A DNA stretch of 64,000 bases from Megaleporinus macrocephalus (GCA_021613375.1 CM038716.1:6160894-6224893), one strand, 5' to 3'; counted from the stretch's first letter, positions 39,422 through 43,940 are shown. Program-made: numbers and translations. Notes: a model not told the origin generated them from the letters alone.

Positions 39422-42137
39422 CCTTCACTACAGGCTTGAACAGCTCAGAGAAGTGTGCTGCTCTGTCTCTCGCGCTGCTTCGCTCTGCCGTACGACTCAC
39501 CTCCACCCAGTACTGGAACTCGTCACACGGAGCCACAATGCCTACACACACACAAACACAACAAGCCAATCAGCAGACTTTTACCCAAATACGCCCGTCG
39601 GCCGGTTTACTGCTCTGATTTTGGTCGACCTGTGGGGCAGTGACCATATGAAACAAAATGATCACTCACCCAGAACATCATCCTCAGAAAGACTCCTTTT
39701 CCCAGAGTCCTTAGTGTTTGTGTGTCGAAGCACAGAACCCAAGCCCGCCTCCAGCTCGTTGAGCAGAGACTGCAGCCACGGATCAAACACCTGGCTCCAT
39801 TTCTCATCCTACACACACAGAGAGGACAATATAAACACATTCATCCTGTCTCTACACGAGCCAATAGGTTATAACACAGTACTACAGCTCTATATGAGGG
39901 GTGTCCAATCAGATCAGTGACGGTTCAGTGAAAGGGCATAGGAGCTGACATTGGAGGGGACATATTTGCTAATGTGAATCCAAGCCCACCTATAAGCTGA
40001 TTACACTGTAGGAAAGGTAGTTAATCACTGTATGTATAGTGACGTAGAACAACATTTGTGGAATTACAGTAAATTATAAATAAATAAACAAAATACAACA
40101 TTATCTGTACGTCTGTTTATTATTAGATAAATCCAATTAAAGCTCACTTTACAAACTAAACAAGATACTCCACATTACGTTATACTGCTGTCAGAAAATT
40201 TTTAAACTATACACGCAGTGTCTGGATTATATACATATATAACCAAAAAACATATATTATTTTCTTTGGTGGCATAATGCTAAAATGAAATATTAAAGAA
40301 ATCTATGTTAAGGTTTCTTGACTAGACAAGACTAATATTAATGTTAGACAGTAAGGCTGTGTCCCAAACAGCACCCTCTGGAACATTACATACTGCACTA
40401 CTGAGAGCATTTCTAACGATGGAGTCCTTTTATTTACTCATTTATTAATTTATTATATTTTATTTTTAATGTATGTAGTGTAGTAGCAGTCTGCAGTTGG
40501 GGGCGTGGCCAGAGAGTAACGTAACTTTAAGTTTCAGAGTGCTTTCTGACTAAAGTTAATATAAACGTTAGCTAACCCAAACCCTCCTAGTCTGTTACCA
40601 TAACAACACATTATACTAAAGCTGTTTTATTACAGTATATATTGTCATTGTTGCTATTCATTGCTCTCATCACTGAGCTCCTGTTTAAAGCTGGCGCACG
40701 TTCCAGCGAGGCGAGAGCTCGGCTCAGTGAAGCTGCTGACGGCAGGATATTTCTGAACAGGCATCTATCTCAACACAAGCCTTAACAAAGTGAAAGACCA
40801 CCTAACAACCAGACCCCGTAGCTAACAATAAACAGAGCGCGTAAACTGCGAACGCTGCCCAAACAGGCTTTTAAAATAAAAATGTTTCCGCTTTTTCTGT
40901 GGTTTCATTTTTGGGTGGGACAAATCTACCTGTTTCTGATAGTGGATAGGACATCCCCCCCGCCCCCCTTCCCCTTCAACACCCCCCACCCCCACCCGCC
41001 ACCGGTTCCGACGCCAATGCTTCAGCATGGCTGCAATGTTTCCTTCTAACATAGCTTTTAAAATAGTACATTATTTATATAAAATTATTTAACAATAAAA
41101 CTTCGATGTCTGACAGATTTAAGCCACTAAAAAGTCTAAATACAGAACCGGACAATTCACCATCTGCAGGCTCTTATTTATCTTTTATTTATCTTTGGTA
41201 ATAAATGTAACAGAGACTGCAAGAAATGCAGAAAAGTAGGAAACTGCTTGGAAGTGCAGGCGTCTTGCAGGCTGCATCAATAACAAGGATCTGGTGTGTA
41301 GAGCTCCAGCTTTGCTTTCATAAACATATTTTTTTTTTTTCCCCCACAGAAGCGTCTTGGTTTAAAAAAGCAGTGACGTGTTTGAATGGCGTTTCCAGTT
41401 TTTGGATTATCAATGTATTTGTTGCAGCGCTGTGACAAATTCACAGACGTATAAATCAGCCTTCAGTCAGTGTGCGTACCTGTAGCAGTGCAGGGTTGAA
41501 CACCCATCTGAGGGTTTGGTAGAGTGTGCTGACCGGAGACTCCAGCATGGAGGAGACGAGCACGGCCCTGCTGACGTTCTCCTCCGTGATCACACACGAG
41601 TGTAGCTTAAAAAACACCAGCAGACGCTCCTCATCCCAACCGCTGTCCACCTGCACACGGACACATGTAAGAAAGAAAGAAGGCGATCAGAACGAGGGCA
41701 TGGGAAGGTTTTTGTTTGTGAACAGATGTTTCACCATGCTTAAAAGAGTTCAGAGAGTGATCTCAAAGTGATTTCTAACTAGAGTCAACCATCAACATTA
41801 AAAGCACCTCCTTGTATCTACACATTTACAACACAGTTCATCTGATTCACTGTCCGTCTACAGTTATATGAGTCATTTACATGTATCTGAAATCTACTGC
41901 ACCATAAACAGTGGTTAGTTCTACAGAATAAAGAAGCACTGAGAAACTAAATACCTTGTTGGAGAAGCGCAGCTCCTCTCCTTCCTTTCTGGTGGCTAGA
42001 ATGAACTGGTTGGCATCATCTAAGAAGCTGTTCAACTCTGTGCAGGCGGACAGCGAGGACGGCGGCTTCAGGCTGAAGTAGTTGCCCGCTGTGGTCAGGA
42101 GGAACAGCTTACGTGGGTCCTTCACAGCAGAATCCAT
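1935..42137 (-). CDS. dync2h1: dync2h1, cytoplasmic dynein 2 heavy chain, N-terminal tail (coding exons 1-19; gene continues left of window)
   Basis: Heavy chain of the IFT dynein, which carries IFT-A/IFT-B trains from ciliary tip back to base. The 19 exons join into one frame of 2,815 nt (about 938 codons plus 1 nt). Similarity to vertebrate DYNC2H1 runs from the first codons ([15 protein letters not shown]) through [51 protein letters not shown] and [17 protein letters not shown] to [14 protein letters not shown]. This is the dynein heavy chain N-terminal region 1 (tail), which in the family dimerises and binds the intermediate and light-intermediate chains. The AAA+ ring, stalk and MTBD are not in the window. 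Intron phases after exons 1-19 are 0,0,1,0,1,0,0,0,1,0,2,0,0,0,0,2,0,2,1. All introns are GT-AG except intron 15 (GC-AG). No exon is missing or broken. Paralogue DYNC1H1 is excluded because the match is exon by exon to DYNC2H1. Identification rests on recalled family sequence; no search was run. Confidence 0.97.
2240..2367 (-). CDS. dync2h1: dync2h1 coding exon 18
   Basis: 128 nt, phase 0 to phase 2. Encodes [20 protein letters not shown], then [20 protein letters not shown] and LP. Matches EWIVIGQVDMEALVEKHL and DWEKNFKALKIKGKEVERLP of the family. Acceptor gtgcag|GAGTGG, donor GCCCAG|gtaaac. Confidence 0.96.
3061..3308 (-). mobile_element. Internally deleted Tc1/mariner-like element (MITE)
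   Basis: Begins with tacactgccaaaagtattc, the terminal motif of a common teleost Tc1-like family. It continues with the usual left end (cttaatccatagggtttaat) and jumps to the right end (ttatacacctgtggtcatga, then tatttggatgggtgag). The transposase body is deleted. The same end sequences, in opposite orientation, bound the Tc1 copy at 26.4-27.2 kb. Confidence 0.75.
3309..3436. repeat. Island of degenerate 21-bp minisatellite units in intron 17
   Basis: Five or six decayed copies of the unit that fills 1-1905 (for example tctgcagtgtttgaactgat at about 3413-3432), separated from the main array by exons 19 and 18. The island sits between two Tc1-like fragments. Confidence 0.7.
3436..3715 (-). 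pseudogene. Tc1-like transposase fragment (N-terminal part), decayed
   Basis: Minus-strand remnant of the DNA-binding half of a Tc1-like transposase, same family as at 26.4-27.2 kb as judged from recalled teleost consensus (ggaggtctgtagtgatggac; tatcacagtaccacgctgga). No open frame remains. It is probably part of the same insertion history as the deleted element at 3061-3308. Confidence 0.6.
3950..4737. mobile_element. Non-autonomous hAT-like element, copy A
   Basis: About 790 bp, homologous along its length to copies at 8699-9486 and, in the other orientation, 57840-58568. Left end cagacagtgtaaacgaattc has drifted; right end is gtccgcctattagtgacctctg-like. No coding capacity. Flanking target duplication not recognisable. 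Confidence 0.7.
4851..4877. repeat. (GT)n microsatellite
   Basis: About 13 uninterrupted GT units in intron 17. Confidence 0.9.
5358..5391. repeat. (AAT)n microsatellite
   Basis: About 11 AAT units at the left edge of the 5.4-5.9 kb interspersed repeat. Confidence 0.9.
5400..5940. repeat. Interspersed repeat family D with internal ~120-bp tandem units, copy 1
   Basis: Two or three tandem units recognised by ggatcctatgggaggaa, gaggagtgtgggtcagtatg and atgaatgggactctatgggg, followed by a unique right end (aaagctgtatccaagcccaa). Related copies at 11.74-12.80, 17.80-18.44 and, inverted, 51.2-51.67 kb. The small open frames on the minus strand are by-products. Confidence 0.75.
6000..6075. repeat. 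AT-rich low-complexity tract
   Basis: Runs of ATA/AAT/TAT. Nothing else recognised between 5.94 and 6.6 kb. Confidence 0.7.
6620..6893 (-). mobile_element. tRNA-derived SINE-like element (reverse orientation)
   Basis: On the minus strand it opens with a tRNA-like head: a box A-like tggtgtagtggttagtgtgg, then a box B-like gggattcccgg, and continues with gggtttctctgggtactccg and cagtccaaacacatgcatgt. This block is very common in teleost genomes. The tRNA-like end abuts the 20-bp minisatellite on its right. Confidence 0.6.
6885..7436. repeat. 20-bp minisatellite grown from the SINE head
   Basis: About 27 copies of catactaaccactacaccac, with c/t (cgtact) and a/g (ctgacc) variants alternating along the array. 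The unit equals the first bases of the tRNA-like head of the adjacent SINE read on this strand (ctaaccactacaccacc). Confidence 0.95.
7550..7900 (+). repeat. Interspersed repeat family X with CTCF-like motif, copy 1
   Basis: About 350 bp found inverted at 32.10-32.44 kb: shared blocks include atactgtatcgattctcaaa, ccactagatggcagtgttgt and aacaagcagcacaagggtgc. Probably an old DNA transposon. It carries CCACTAGATGGCAG at 7690-7703, close to the vertebrate CTCF core. Confidence 0.7.
7964..8192 (-). CDS. dync2h1: dync2h1 coding exon 17
   Basis: 229 nt; completes a split Lys codon, ends phase 0. Encodes [20 protein letters not shown], then [20 protein letters not shown] and [20 protein letters not shown]. 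This is the most conserved stretch of the tail in the window. Acceptor gtgcag|GCACGG, donor TTCAAG|gtagac. It is isolated by introns of 4.7 and 5.6 kb. Confidence 0.97.
8699..9486. mobile_element. Non-autonomous hAT-like element, copy B, with 8-bp target duplication
   Basis: Starts caggggtcattagaactcag and ends cacctataagtgacttctg. The flanking 8-mers atttcggg (8691-8698) and atttaggg (9487-9494) match at 7 of 8 positions, as expected for a hAT insertion. Sits in dync2h1 intron 16. Near its right end a segment found in neither A nor C has been gained. Confidence 0.78.
10047..10121. repeat. (TA)n microsatellite
   Basis: About 37 uninterrupted AT units in intron 16, followed by AT-rich sequence to 10.18 kb. 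Confidence 0.97.
10577..11276. mobile_element. Possible DNA transposon with gttttcacac terminal repeats
   Basis: Bounded by taagtgtgttttcacacagg on the left and ggtgtgaaaacgccctgag on the right, which are inverted to each other over the ttttcacac core. Internal sequence shows repeated gttttggcccggacc-like blocks. No transposase frame recognised. The exact ends are uncertain. Confidence 0.4.
11290..11735. other. Unassigned intron 16 sequence
   Basis: Contains loosely repeated gggcac-type blocks (gaggggcacttttccactgc; gaagggcacccatagggaat; taagggcaccttatagaaca), suggesting an old repetitive element. No gene or clear family recognised. Confidence 0.4.
11740..12800. repeat. Interspersed repeat family D, copy 2 (longest)
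   Basis: Left part (gaagtgcaccggggggcgcc) is shared with 17.80-18.44 kb. The middle holds four roughly 120-bp tandem units, and the right end (aaagctgtatacacgcctga, then gaccggacagtctggagctg) is shared with 5.9 kb and, inverted, 51.2-51.4 kb. It ends about 50 bp from the donor of exon 16. Mobility class unknown to me. Confidence 0.75.
12855..12994 (-). CDS. dync2h1: dync2h1 coding exon 16
   Basis: 140 nt, phase 0 to phase 2. Encodes [20 protein letters not shown], then [20 protein letters not shown] and HIDLVF. The [30 protein letters not shown] block is unmistakable. Acceptor tttcag|GGGATC, donor TTCAA|gtgagt (strong). Confidence 0.96.
13230..13328 (-). CDS. dync2h1: dync2h1 coding exon 15 (GC donor)
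   Basis: 99 nt, 33 codons, phase 0/0. Encodes [20 protein letters not shown], then [13 protein letters not shown]. Length and sequence match the family block ([25 protein letters not shown]) only if the donor is CACAG|gcactg, a GC donor. The nearest GT (CTCGA|gtcaca) changes phase and reaches a stop in exon 16. Acceptor tttgtag|GTGGGG. Confidence 0.92.
13790..14300 (+). pseudogene. hAT element relic with BED-type zinc-finger fragment
   Basis: Right end tggtatcggtgcatcccta is the inverted form of the tagggatgcaccgatacc terminus of a widespread vertebrate hAT family. The left end is drifted (gtgttgcactgacaccgtgt). Inside, 13888-14154 encodes [20 protein letters not shown], then [13 protein letters not shown], a BED finger in which the first cysteine appears to be tyrosine. 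The frame stops soon after, so no catalytic domain remains. In dync2h1 intron 14. Confidence 0.75.
15481..15645 (-). CDS. dync2h1: dync2h1 coding exon 14 (tandem CAGCAG acceptor)
   Basis: 165 nt, 55 codons, phase 0/0 if the first AG is used. Encodes [20 protein letters not shown], then [20 protein letters not shown] and [12 protein letters not shown]. The ITWxNxKELExYIxKLQxAAEx[11 protein letters not shown] block is diagnostic. The acceptor reads tttttcagcag, so the exon may start at 15645 or at 15642 with loss of one Gln. Donor GACAAG|gtgctg. Confidence 0.94.
16318..17511 (+). mobile_element. hAT (Charlie/ZBED-like) relic G inserted in E
   Basis: Termini caggggtgtcaaactca and gtttgacatccctg are inverted. 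Flanking 8-mers gactagag (16310-16317) and gactaaag (17512-17519) match at 7 of 8, a hAT-type duplication. A decayed reading frame begins near 17.17 kb ([13 protein letters not shown]), then shifts frame; a later stretch has [12 protein letters not shown] zinc-finger remains. Itself interrupted by element F. Confidence 0.8.
16335..16935. mobile_element. PIF/Harbinger-like MITE F inserted in G
   Basis: About 600 bp with near-perfect inverted ends gggtctgtctcaaatcctag and ctagggtttgagacagaccc, and a 3-bp TCA repeat on both sides (16332-16334 and 16936-16938), fitting the TNA duplications of the PIF/Harbinger superfamily. No coding capacity. Confidence 0.75.
17804..18443. mobile_element. Family D repeat copy 3, inserted in E with target duplication
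   Basis: Flanked by agtatacag at 17795-17803 and 18444-18452, a perfect 9-bp repeat that reads as a target-site duplication. Contents match 11.74-12.5 kb (gtgcaccggggggcgccagt at the left; two tandem units at the right). This shows that family D is mobile or was mobilised. Confidence 0.75.
19283..19313. repeat. (ATCC)n microsatellite
   Basis: Seven to eight ATCC units. Confidence 0.95.
19470..23418. repeat. 4-kb minisatellite of 9-bp and 11-bp modules in intron 13
   Basis: Built from catactcct (9 bp) and catactctgtt or catactctctt (11 bp), mostly joined as a 20-bp unit, sometimes as runs of the 11-mer; ca/ta variants mark individual units. The plus strand has no stop in any frame, which gives an apparent frame of 1,341 codons at 19397-23422 and another at 21027-23447. 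Rare variants (tttgttc, ctccttatac, ctccgttcat, ctccccatac) recur about 1,660-1,671 bp apart, so the last third is a copy of the middle third. Confidence 0.97.
23450..25140. other. Intron 13 sequence with no recognised feature
   Basis: AT-rich single-copy-looking intron sequence between the 4-kb array and exon 13. No open frame of note and no transposon end recognised. Confidence 0.5.
25143..25238 (-). CDS. dync2h1: dync2h1 coding exon 13
   Basis: 96 nt, 32 codons, phase 0/0. Encodes [20 protein letters not shown], then [13 protein letters not shown] nearer GT (CAG|gttata) would drop three codons; the chosen donor ATAAAG|gtaccg keeps the length equal to the family sequence (FEQIIK). Acceptor ctacag|GTGGCT. 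Intron 13 downstream is about 9.5 kb. Confidence 0.93.
26080..26275 (-). CDS. dync2h1: dync2h1 coding exon 12
   Basis: 196 nt; completes a split Ser codon, ends phase 0. Encodes [20 protein letters not shown], then [20 protein letters not shown], ending AMILKQ. The [27 protein letters not shown] block is one of the most conserved parts of the DYNC2H1 tail. Acceptor gtgtag|TTTGCA, donor AAACAG|gtgaga. Confidence 0.97.
26376..27160 (+). pseudogene. Tc1-like transposon relic with broken transposase
   Basis: Plus-strand relic. 26522-26788 reads [20 protein letters not shown], then [20 protein letters not shown] and [15 protein letters not shown]. After a frameshift come [13 protein letters not shown] (the region of the second catalytic Asp) and, at 26858-26926, [20 protein letters not shown] ending RL and stop. 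The N-terminal DNA-binding half is deleted near 26.5 kb. Right end aaccctatggattaagaacg is shared with 3.1 kb. Lies in intron 11, antisense to dync2h1. Confidence 0.85.
27705..27880 (-). CDS. dync2h1: dync2h1 coding exon 11
   Basis: 176 nt, phase 0 to phase 2. Encodes [20 protein letters not shown], then [20 protein letters not shown] and ADPKSGI. Matches [11 protein letters not shown] and LYEQEQFDDWSRD of the family. Acceptor gttcag|GTGGAA, donor ATCAG|gtgatt. Confidence 0.96.
28440..28800. repeat. T-rich low-complexity tract
   Basis: Long run of TTTAT/TTTTA words in intron 10. The small frames in it are by-products of composition. Confidence 0.7.
28855..28955 (+). mobile_element. LINE-like 3' tail with (ATTG)n
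   Basis: gagggttaccctcaatgtat, then aataaaggctgattgattga repeated, resembles the 3' end of a teleost non-LTR retrotransposon that ends in a short tandem tail. Only about 100 bp recognised. Confidence 0.5.
29220..29344 (-). CDS. dync2h1: dync2h1 coding exon 10
   Basis: 125 nt; completes a split Gly codon, ends phase 0. Encodes [20 protein letters not shown], then [20 protein letters not shown]. The GDxSGPLSGxNLxEVVNxIVWVRQL block is an almost exact family match. Acceptor gttcag|GTTTGC, donor ACGAAG|gtaaaa. Confidence 0.97.
29345..30290. other. Intron 9 sequence with no recognised feature
   Basis: AT-rich. I see no open frame or repeat family apart from short matches. Confidence 0.5.
30300..30545. 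mobile_element. MITE family H, half copy
   Basis: Shares tttttgtcgattttgagttt, atgaagaatggaccaataga and ttggtctctcctgtaaagtt with the palindromic MITE at 45.33-45.75 kb; only one arm is present here. Right end ttggatagtgacgatg. Confidence 0.65.
30546..30775. mobile_element. Tc1/mariner-type MITE fragment
   Basis: gttacagccacaaactgaaa, then tgtattttattgggatttta and gatagaccaacacaaagtag are blocks of a very common teleost Tc1-related MITE. A second inverted ctggacaatgtttctgaaaa and cccaataaaatacattt follows. No transposase. Confidence 0.6.
31594..31705 (-). CDS. dync2h1: dync2h1 coding exon 9
   Basis: 112 nt, phase 0 to phase 1. Encodes [20 protein letters not shown], then [17 protein letters not shown]. 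The [15 protein letters not shown] block is the DYNC2H1 KRPTISKELMLERETLLARL region. Acceptor gctcag|TGTCTG, donor GTAAAG|gtctga (weak at +3 and +4). Confidence 0.95.
31792..31905 (-). CDS. dync2h1: dync2h1 coding exon 8
   Basis: 114 nt, 38 codons, phase 0/0. Encodes [20 protein letters not shown], then [15 protein letters not shown], matching PLWKAAVSQYEKIIAPAEQK and QDSPQQ of the family. Acceptor gtttag|CCTCTG, donor CAACAG|gtaaac. Intron 8 downstream is only 86 nt. Confidence 0.96.
32100..32440 (-). repeat. Interspersed repeat family X, copy 2 (inverted)
   Basis: Reverse complement of the 7.55-7.9 kb copy. It ends in aaatatcg repeats and tacacccctag, resembling a transposon terminus. CTGCCATCTAGTGG at 32280-32293 is the CTCF-like core in reverse orientation. 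Lies in dync2h1 intron 7. Confidence 0.7.
32966..33028. repeat. (TA)n and (ATT)n microsatellite pair
   Basis: About 12 TA units, then seven TTATA/TAT units, in intron 7. Confidence 0.9.
33140..33490 (+). other. Possible retroelement end (solo terminal fragment)
   Basis: Pyrimidine-rich stretch, then a T/G-rich stretch with cattaaatatttgtttaaaa and a sharp end at ctgccctcactgtgacag. The TGTGACA-type end suggests an LTR edge, but I found no matching second end. Low confidence. Confidence 0.25.
33582..33634. repeat. (GT)n microsatellite at the donor side of dync2h1 exon 7
   Basis: About 20 GT units, starting a few bases from the exon 7 donor; on the transcript strand it is (CA)n just inside intron 7. 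Confidence 0.95.
33639..33767 (-). CDS. dync2h1: dync2h1 coding exon 7 (flanked by TG/CA repeats)
   Basis: 129 nt, 43 codons, phase 0 at both ends, so skipping would keep the frame. Encodes [20 protein letters not shown], then the hallmark [19 protein letters not shown]. The acceptor lies inside a (TG)n/(CG)n tract that replaces the usual pyrimidine tract (gtgtgtgtag|GTGCTA). The donor ACTGAG|gtagac is followed at once by a (CA)n tract. Confidence 0.95.
33770..33820. repeat. (CA)n/(CG)n microsatellite at the acceptor side of dync2h1 exon 7
   Basis: cacacacgcgcgcgcgcac, then (CA)n to 33820. On the transcript strand this is (TG)n then (CG)n then tgtgtgtag at the exon 7 acceptor. Confidence 0.95.
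34290..35335 (+). pseudogene. hAT element relic with BED zinc-finger fragment, interrupted by a LINE-like tail
   Basis: Ends share atcggtcgatttctaatcaa-type and gaaaggtgatcgacaatcag-type inverted blocks. Inside, 34820-35335 encodes [20 protein letters not shown], then [20 protein letters not shown] and LIWHLTVHH, a drifted BED finger with the C..C and H....H spacing partly kept. There is no catalytic domain. The segment 34429-34775 is a separate insertion. Confidence 0.65.
34429..34775 (+). mobile_element. LINE-like 3' tail inserted in the hAT relic
   Basis: gggttcctcccaaggtttct, then ctgtaaagctgctttgagac and aaaaagcactacacaaataa form the well-known 3' end of a teleost non-LTR element or its SINE partner. 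It splits the hAT relic, so it is younger. Confidence 0.6.
35395..35627 (-). CDS. dync2h1: dync2h1 coding exon 6
   Basis: 233 nt, the largest exon in the window; completes the split Gly codon and ends in phase 0. Encodes [20 protein letters not shown], then [20 protein letters not shown], ending MQRLEE. The CNHLTGQVWQRY block of the family is clear. Acceptor cgcgcag|GTTCGT, donor GAGGAG|gtagga. Confidence 0.96.
35745..36985. repeat. 63-bp minisatellite in dync2h1 intron 5, next to the exon 5 donor
   Basis: About 20 copies of a 62-63 bp unit (tataaactgagtctacagtt, then tctcattaggttgaatgtat, then aactctaaatgtaggtattg). A variant pair (tgatataaactgagttacag) recurs 246 bp apart, so blocks of four units were duplicated. 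The last unit ends about 20 bp before the donor of exon 5. Confidence 0.96.
37009..37153 (-). CDS. dync2h1: dync2h1 coding exon 5
   Basis: 145 nt, starts phase 0, ends phase 1. Encodes [20 protein letters not shown], then [20 protein letters not shown] and LMDVI. The DVxDDVWRQ and YPExRM blocks are diagnostic. Acceptor ttgcag|GATTAC, donor GTCATAG|gtatat. About 20 bp past the donor the intron becomes a 63-bp minisatellite. Confidence 0.96.
37524..38729. mobile_element. hAT-like element with 8-bp target duplication, carrying other fragments
   Basis: Ends ctggggtgtccaaacttc and ggactttggacacccctg are inverted. Flanking 8-mers atttatag (37516-37523) and aattatag (38730-38737) match at 7 of 8. 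Inside are an (AATTA)n tract (37604-37636), a piece of family E (37921-38030) and a possible Harbinger-type piece (from about 38325, gctcatttatactcaacgtt). No transposase frame. In intron 4. Confidence 0.7.
37604..37636. repeat. (AATTA)n microsatellite
   Basis: Six to seven units of a pentanucleotide. Confidence 0.9.
38740..39230. other. Intron 4 sequence with no recognised feature
   Basis: AT-rich, no open frame or repeat family seen. Confidence 0.5.
39236..39418. repeat. (GT)n-rich microsatellite at the exon 4 donor
   Basis: Compound GT/GTAT/GTTA tract of about 180 bp. Ends five bases from the exon 4 donor at 39422; on the transcript strand it is a (CA)n tract starting at about +8 of intron 4. 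Confidence 0.96.
39423..39541 (-). CDS. dync2h1: dync2h1 coding exon 4
   Basis: 119 nt; the split codon with exon 3 gives Gly and the exon ends in phase 0. Encodes [20 protein letters not shown], then [11 protein letters not shown], matching the DEFQFWIEQA and YFKELF region. The donor GTGAAG|gtatat runs within a few nucleotides into a long CA repeat in intron 4. Confidence 0.95.
39670..39808 (-). CDS. dync2h1: dync2h1 coding exon 3
   Basis: 139 nt, ends in phase 1. Encodes [20 protein letters not shown], then [10 protein letters not shown] and SEDDVL. The [14 protein letters not shown] block matches the LLSELEAGLGIVLRR region of the family. The acceptor tract is short and (TG)-rich (tgtgtgtag|GATGAG). 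Donor CTGG|gtgagt. Intron 3 downstream is only 128 nt. Confidence 0.95.
39850..41470. other. dync2h1 intron 2: no recognised gene
   Basis: Includes a short C-rich stretch at 40959-41000 and a ggctgtgtcccaaacagcac block near 40.36 kb that looks like the end of an old DNA transposon. Otherwise nothing recognised. Confidence 0.5.
41480..41650 (-). CDS. dync2h1: dync2h1 coding exon 2
   Basis: 171 nt, 57 codons, phase 0 at both ends. Encodes [16 protein letters not shown], then [20 protein letters not shown] and ends NPALLQ. The LVFFKL and LVSSMLESP blocks are characteristic of DYNC2H1. Acceptor gcag|GTGGAC, donor CTACAG|gtacgc. Confidence 0.96.
41955..42137 (-). CDS. dync2h1: dync2h1 coding exon 1 (start codon)
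   Basis: 183 nt, 61 codons, from [12 protein letters not shown] to LRFSNK. The ATG at 42137-42135 has a strong context (G at -3 and at +4). The position matches the start of the vertebrate protein, whose early RKLF..TT..NYF pattern is present. Donor AACAAG|gtattt. A good acceptor-like stretch (ttttagcag) lies just upstream at about 42142-42150, so this exon may be preceded by a non-coding exon. Confidence 0.95.
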
Positions 42138-42204
42138 CCCACTGCTAAAACACCATCACACACATACACACATATTACAAACAAACACAGAGCCTCCGTG
42201 CCAG

Positions 42205-43525
42205 GCATGGACAGTAGCAGTAGCTGCTGTACTCTAACTGCTGGGCTATTTAAGGTGGAATGGAAAAATTGGAACACAAAGCCTTGCATGCTTGGACAGT
42301 AACTGCTGTACTGTTAAATGCTGGGCTATTTAAGGTGGAACAGGACAACTGGAACAGAAATCTTCGTAGCCAATAAGGTGGAACGGAAACATGAGACCTT
42401 GCAGGCTTAGCCAGTAACTGCTGCACTATTTAAGGTGGAACAGGAAGATTGGAACCCAAAGCTTTATAGGCTTAGTCAGTAACTGCTGTACTGTTAACTG
42501 CTGCACCATTTAAGGTGGAACAGTAAAATTTGAACCCAAAGTCTCACAGGTTTAGACATTAACGGCTGCACTGTAACGTCTACACTATTTAAGGTGGGAC
42601 ATGAAATTCGAATACATATTTAAACAGTAACTGTTGTACTGTAGCTGCTGCACCATTTAAGGAGGAACAGAACCACAAAACCTTGCAGGCTCTGACAGCA
42701 GCTGCTGTACTGTTAACTGCGCTATTTAAGGTGGAACAGCAAAACTGGAACATAAAGCTTTATAGGCATAGACAGTAACTACTGTACTGTTAACTGCTGC
42801 ACTATTTAAGGTGGAACGGGAAAAGTGGAACATGAAGATTTGCAGACTTAGACAGCAACTGATACACCATTTAAGGTGGAACAGCAAAACTGGAACATAA
42901 AGCTTCATAGGCTTAGACAGTAACTGCTGTACTATTTAAGGTGGAACAGGAAAACTGGAGCACAAAGCTTCATAGGCTTAGACAGTAACTACTGTACCGT
43001 TAACTGCTGCACTATTTAAGGAAGAACATGAAAATTGGAACACAAAGATTTGCAGGCATAGACAGCAACTGCTGCACCATTTAAGGTGGAATGGGAAATT
43101 GGAATACAAAGCCTCACAGGCTTATACAATAACTGCTGTACTGTAACTTCTTCAACATTTAAGGTGGAACAGAAAATTGGAATACAAAGCCTCGTGGGCT
43201 TATACAGTAGCTGCTGTACTGTAACTGCTGCACCATTTAAGGTGGAATGGGAACACAACGCGTCACAGGCTTATACAGTAGCTGCTACACCATTTAAGGT
43301 GGAATGGGAACACAAAGCCTCACAAACCTAGACAGTAACTGGGTTACAATTATTACTATAGCATTCAAGGTGGAACGGAAACACAAGACCTCGCAGGCTT
43401 CGACAGTAGATGCTGTACTGTAGCTGCTGTACCATTTAAGGTGGAACGGAAACTCGAGACCTTGCAGGCTTAGACAGTAGCTACTGTACTTTAACTGTTG
43501 CACCATTTAAGGTGGAACTAGAAAG
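42205..43525. repeat. ~80-bp-class minisatellite just upstream of dync2h1 coding exon 1
   Basis: About 17 degenerate copies of a unit of roughly 60-100 bp built from tatttaaggtggaac, then aggaaaactggaacacaaag, then cttataggcttagacagtaa and ctgctgtactgttaactgct. Units vary in length by loss or gain of the last module. It lies between coding exon 1 and the CpG-containing patch, so probably in a 5' intron. Confidence 0.9.
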
Positions 43526-43860
43526 TTCGAACAAGCAGCTGGCAAACAGGCCGCCAACTTTCGTCTCGTTATAATTTAGTACAAGCGAAACATGTAAATA
43601 TTCGTTTTGACACCTTAACAAACATAATATGTTTACTCCATTAAATGTGGTTTATACTCTCAGAAGTCAAAGTCGGAGAAGCTAATGCAGCCTCAGTCTG
43701 CGGCTAAGCTAAATTAGCTCTGCTAATCACTGTTTCGCTCTGTTTCGCCCCAACTCAACAACTCTTCTGGAATTTTCTAAACGCAAATGATAGTAAAATA
43801 GTATATATTCACTATATGTCGCGTTAAAGACGAAGAAATGTTAAATAAATGACAGTTTAC

Positions 43861-43926
43861 CGTAGGAATAAAAATTTAGCAGACCCGCGCTACTCCAACT
43901 GCTGCCCAAGCAGCGAAGCTGACGTT
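43861..43926 (-). other. Possible non-coding first exon of dync2h1
   Basis: Inference only. A CpG-containing patch, unlike its AT-rich surroundings, ends at a plausible donor CCTACG|gtaaac at 43861|43860. It could splice to the acceptor-like ttttagcag just before coding exon 1, giving a 5' intron of about 1.7 kb filled by a minisatellite. The transcription start cannot be read from the sequence. The alternative is that transcription begins close to 42.2 kb with no 5' intron. Confidence 0.35.
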
Positions 43927-43940
43927 GTTGCCGTGGCGAT
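43927..43940. promoter_or_regulatory. X-box-like RFX site upstream of dync2h1
   Basis: GTTGCCGTGGCGAT matches the palindromic RFX X-box GTTGCCATGGCAAC at 11 of 14 positions, with one perfect half-site. RFX factors drive ciliary genes, and X-boxes are known upstream of IFT dynein genes, so both place and gene fit. It is about 1.8 kb upstream of the ATG, in the CpG-containing patch. Binding is inferred. Confidence 0.45.
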
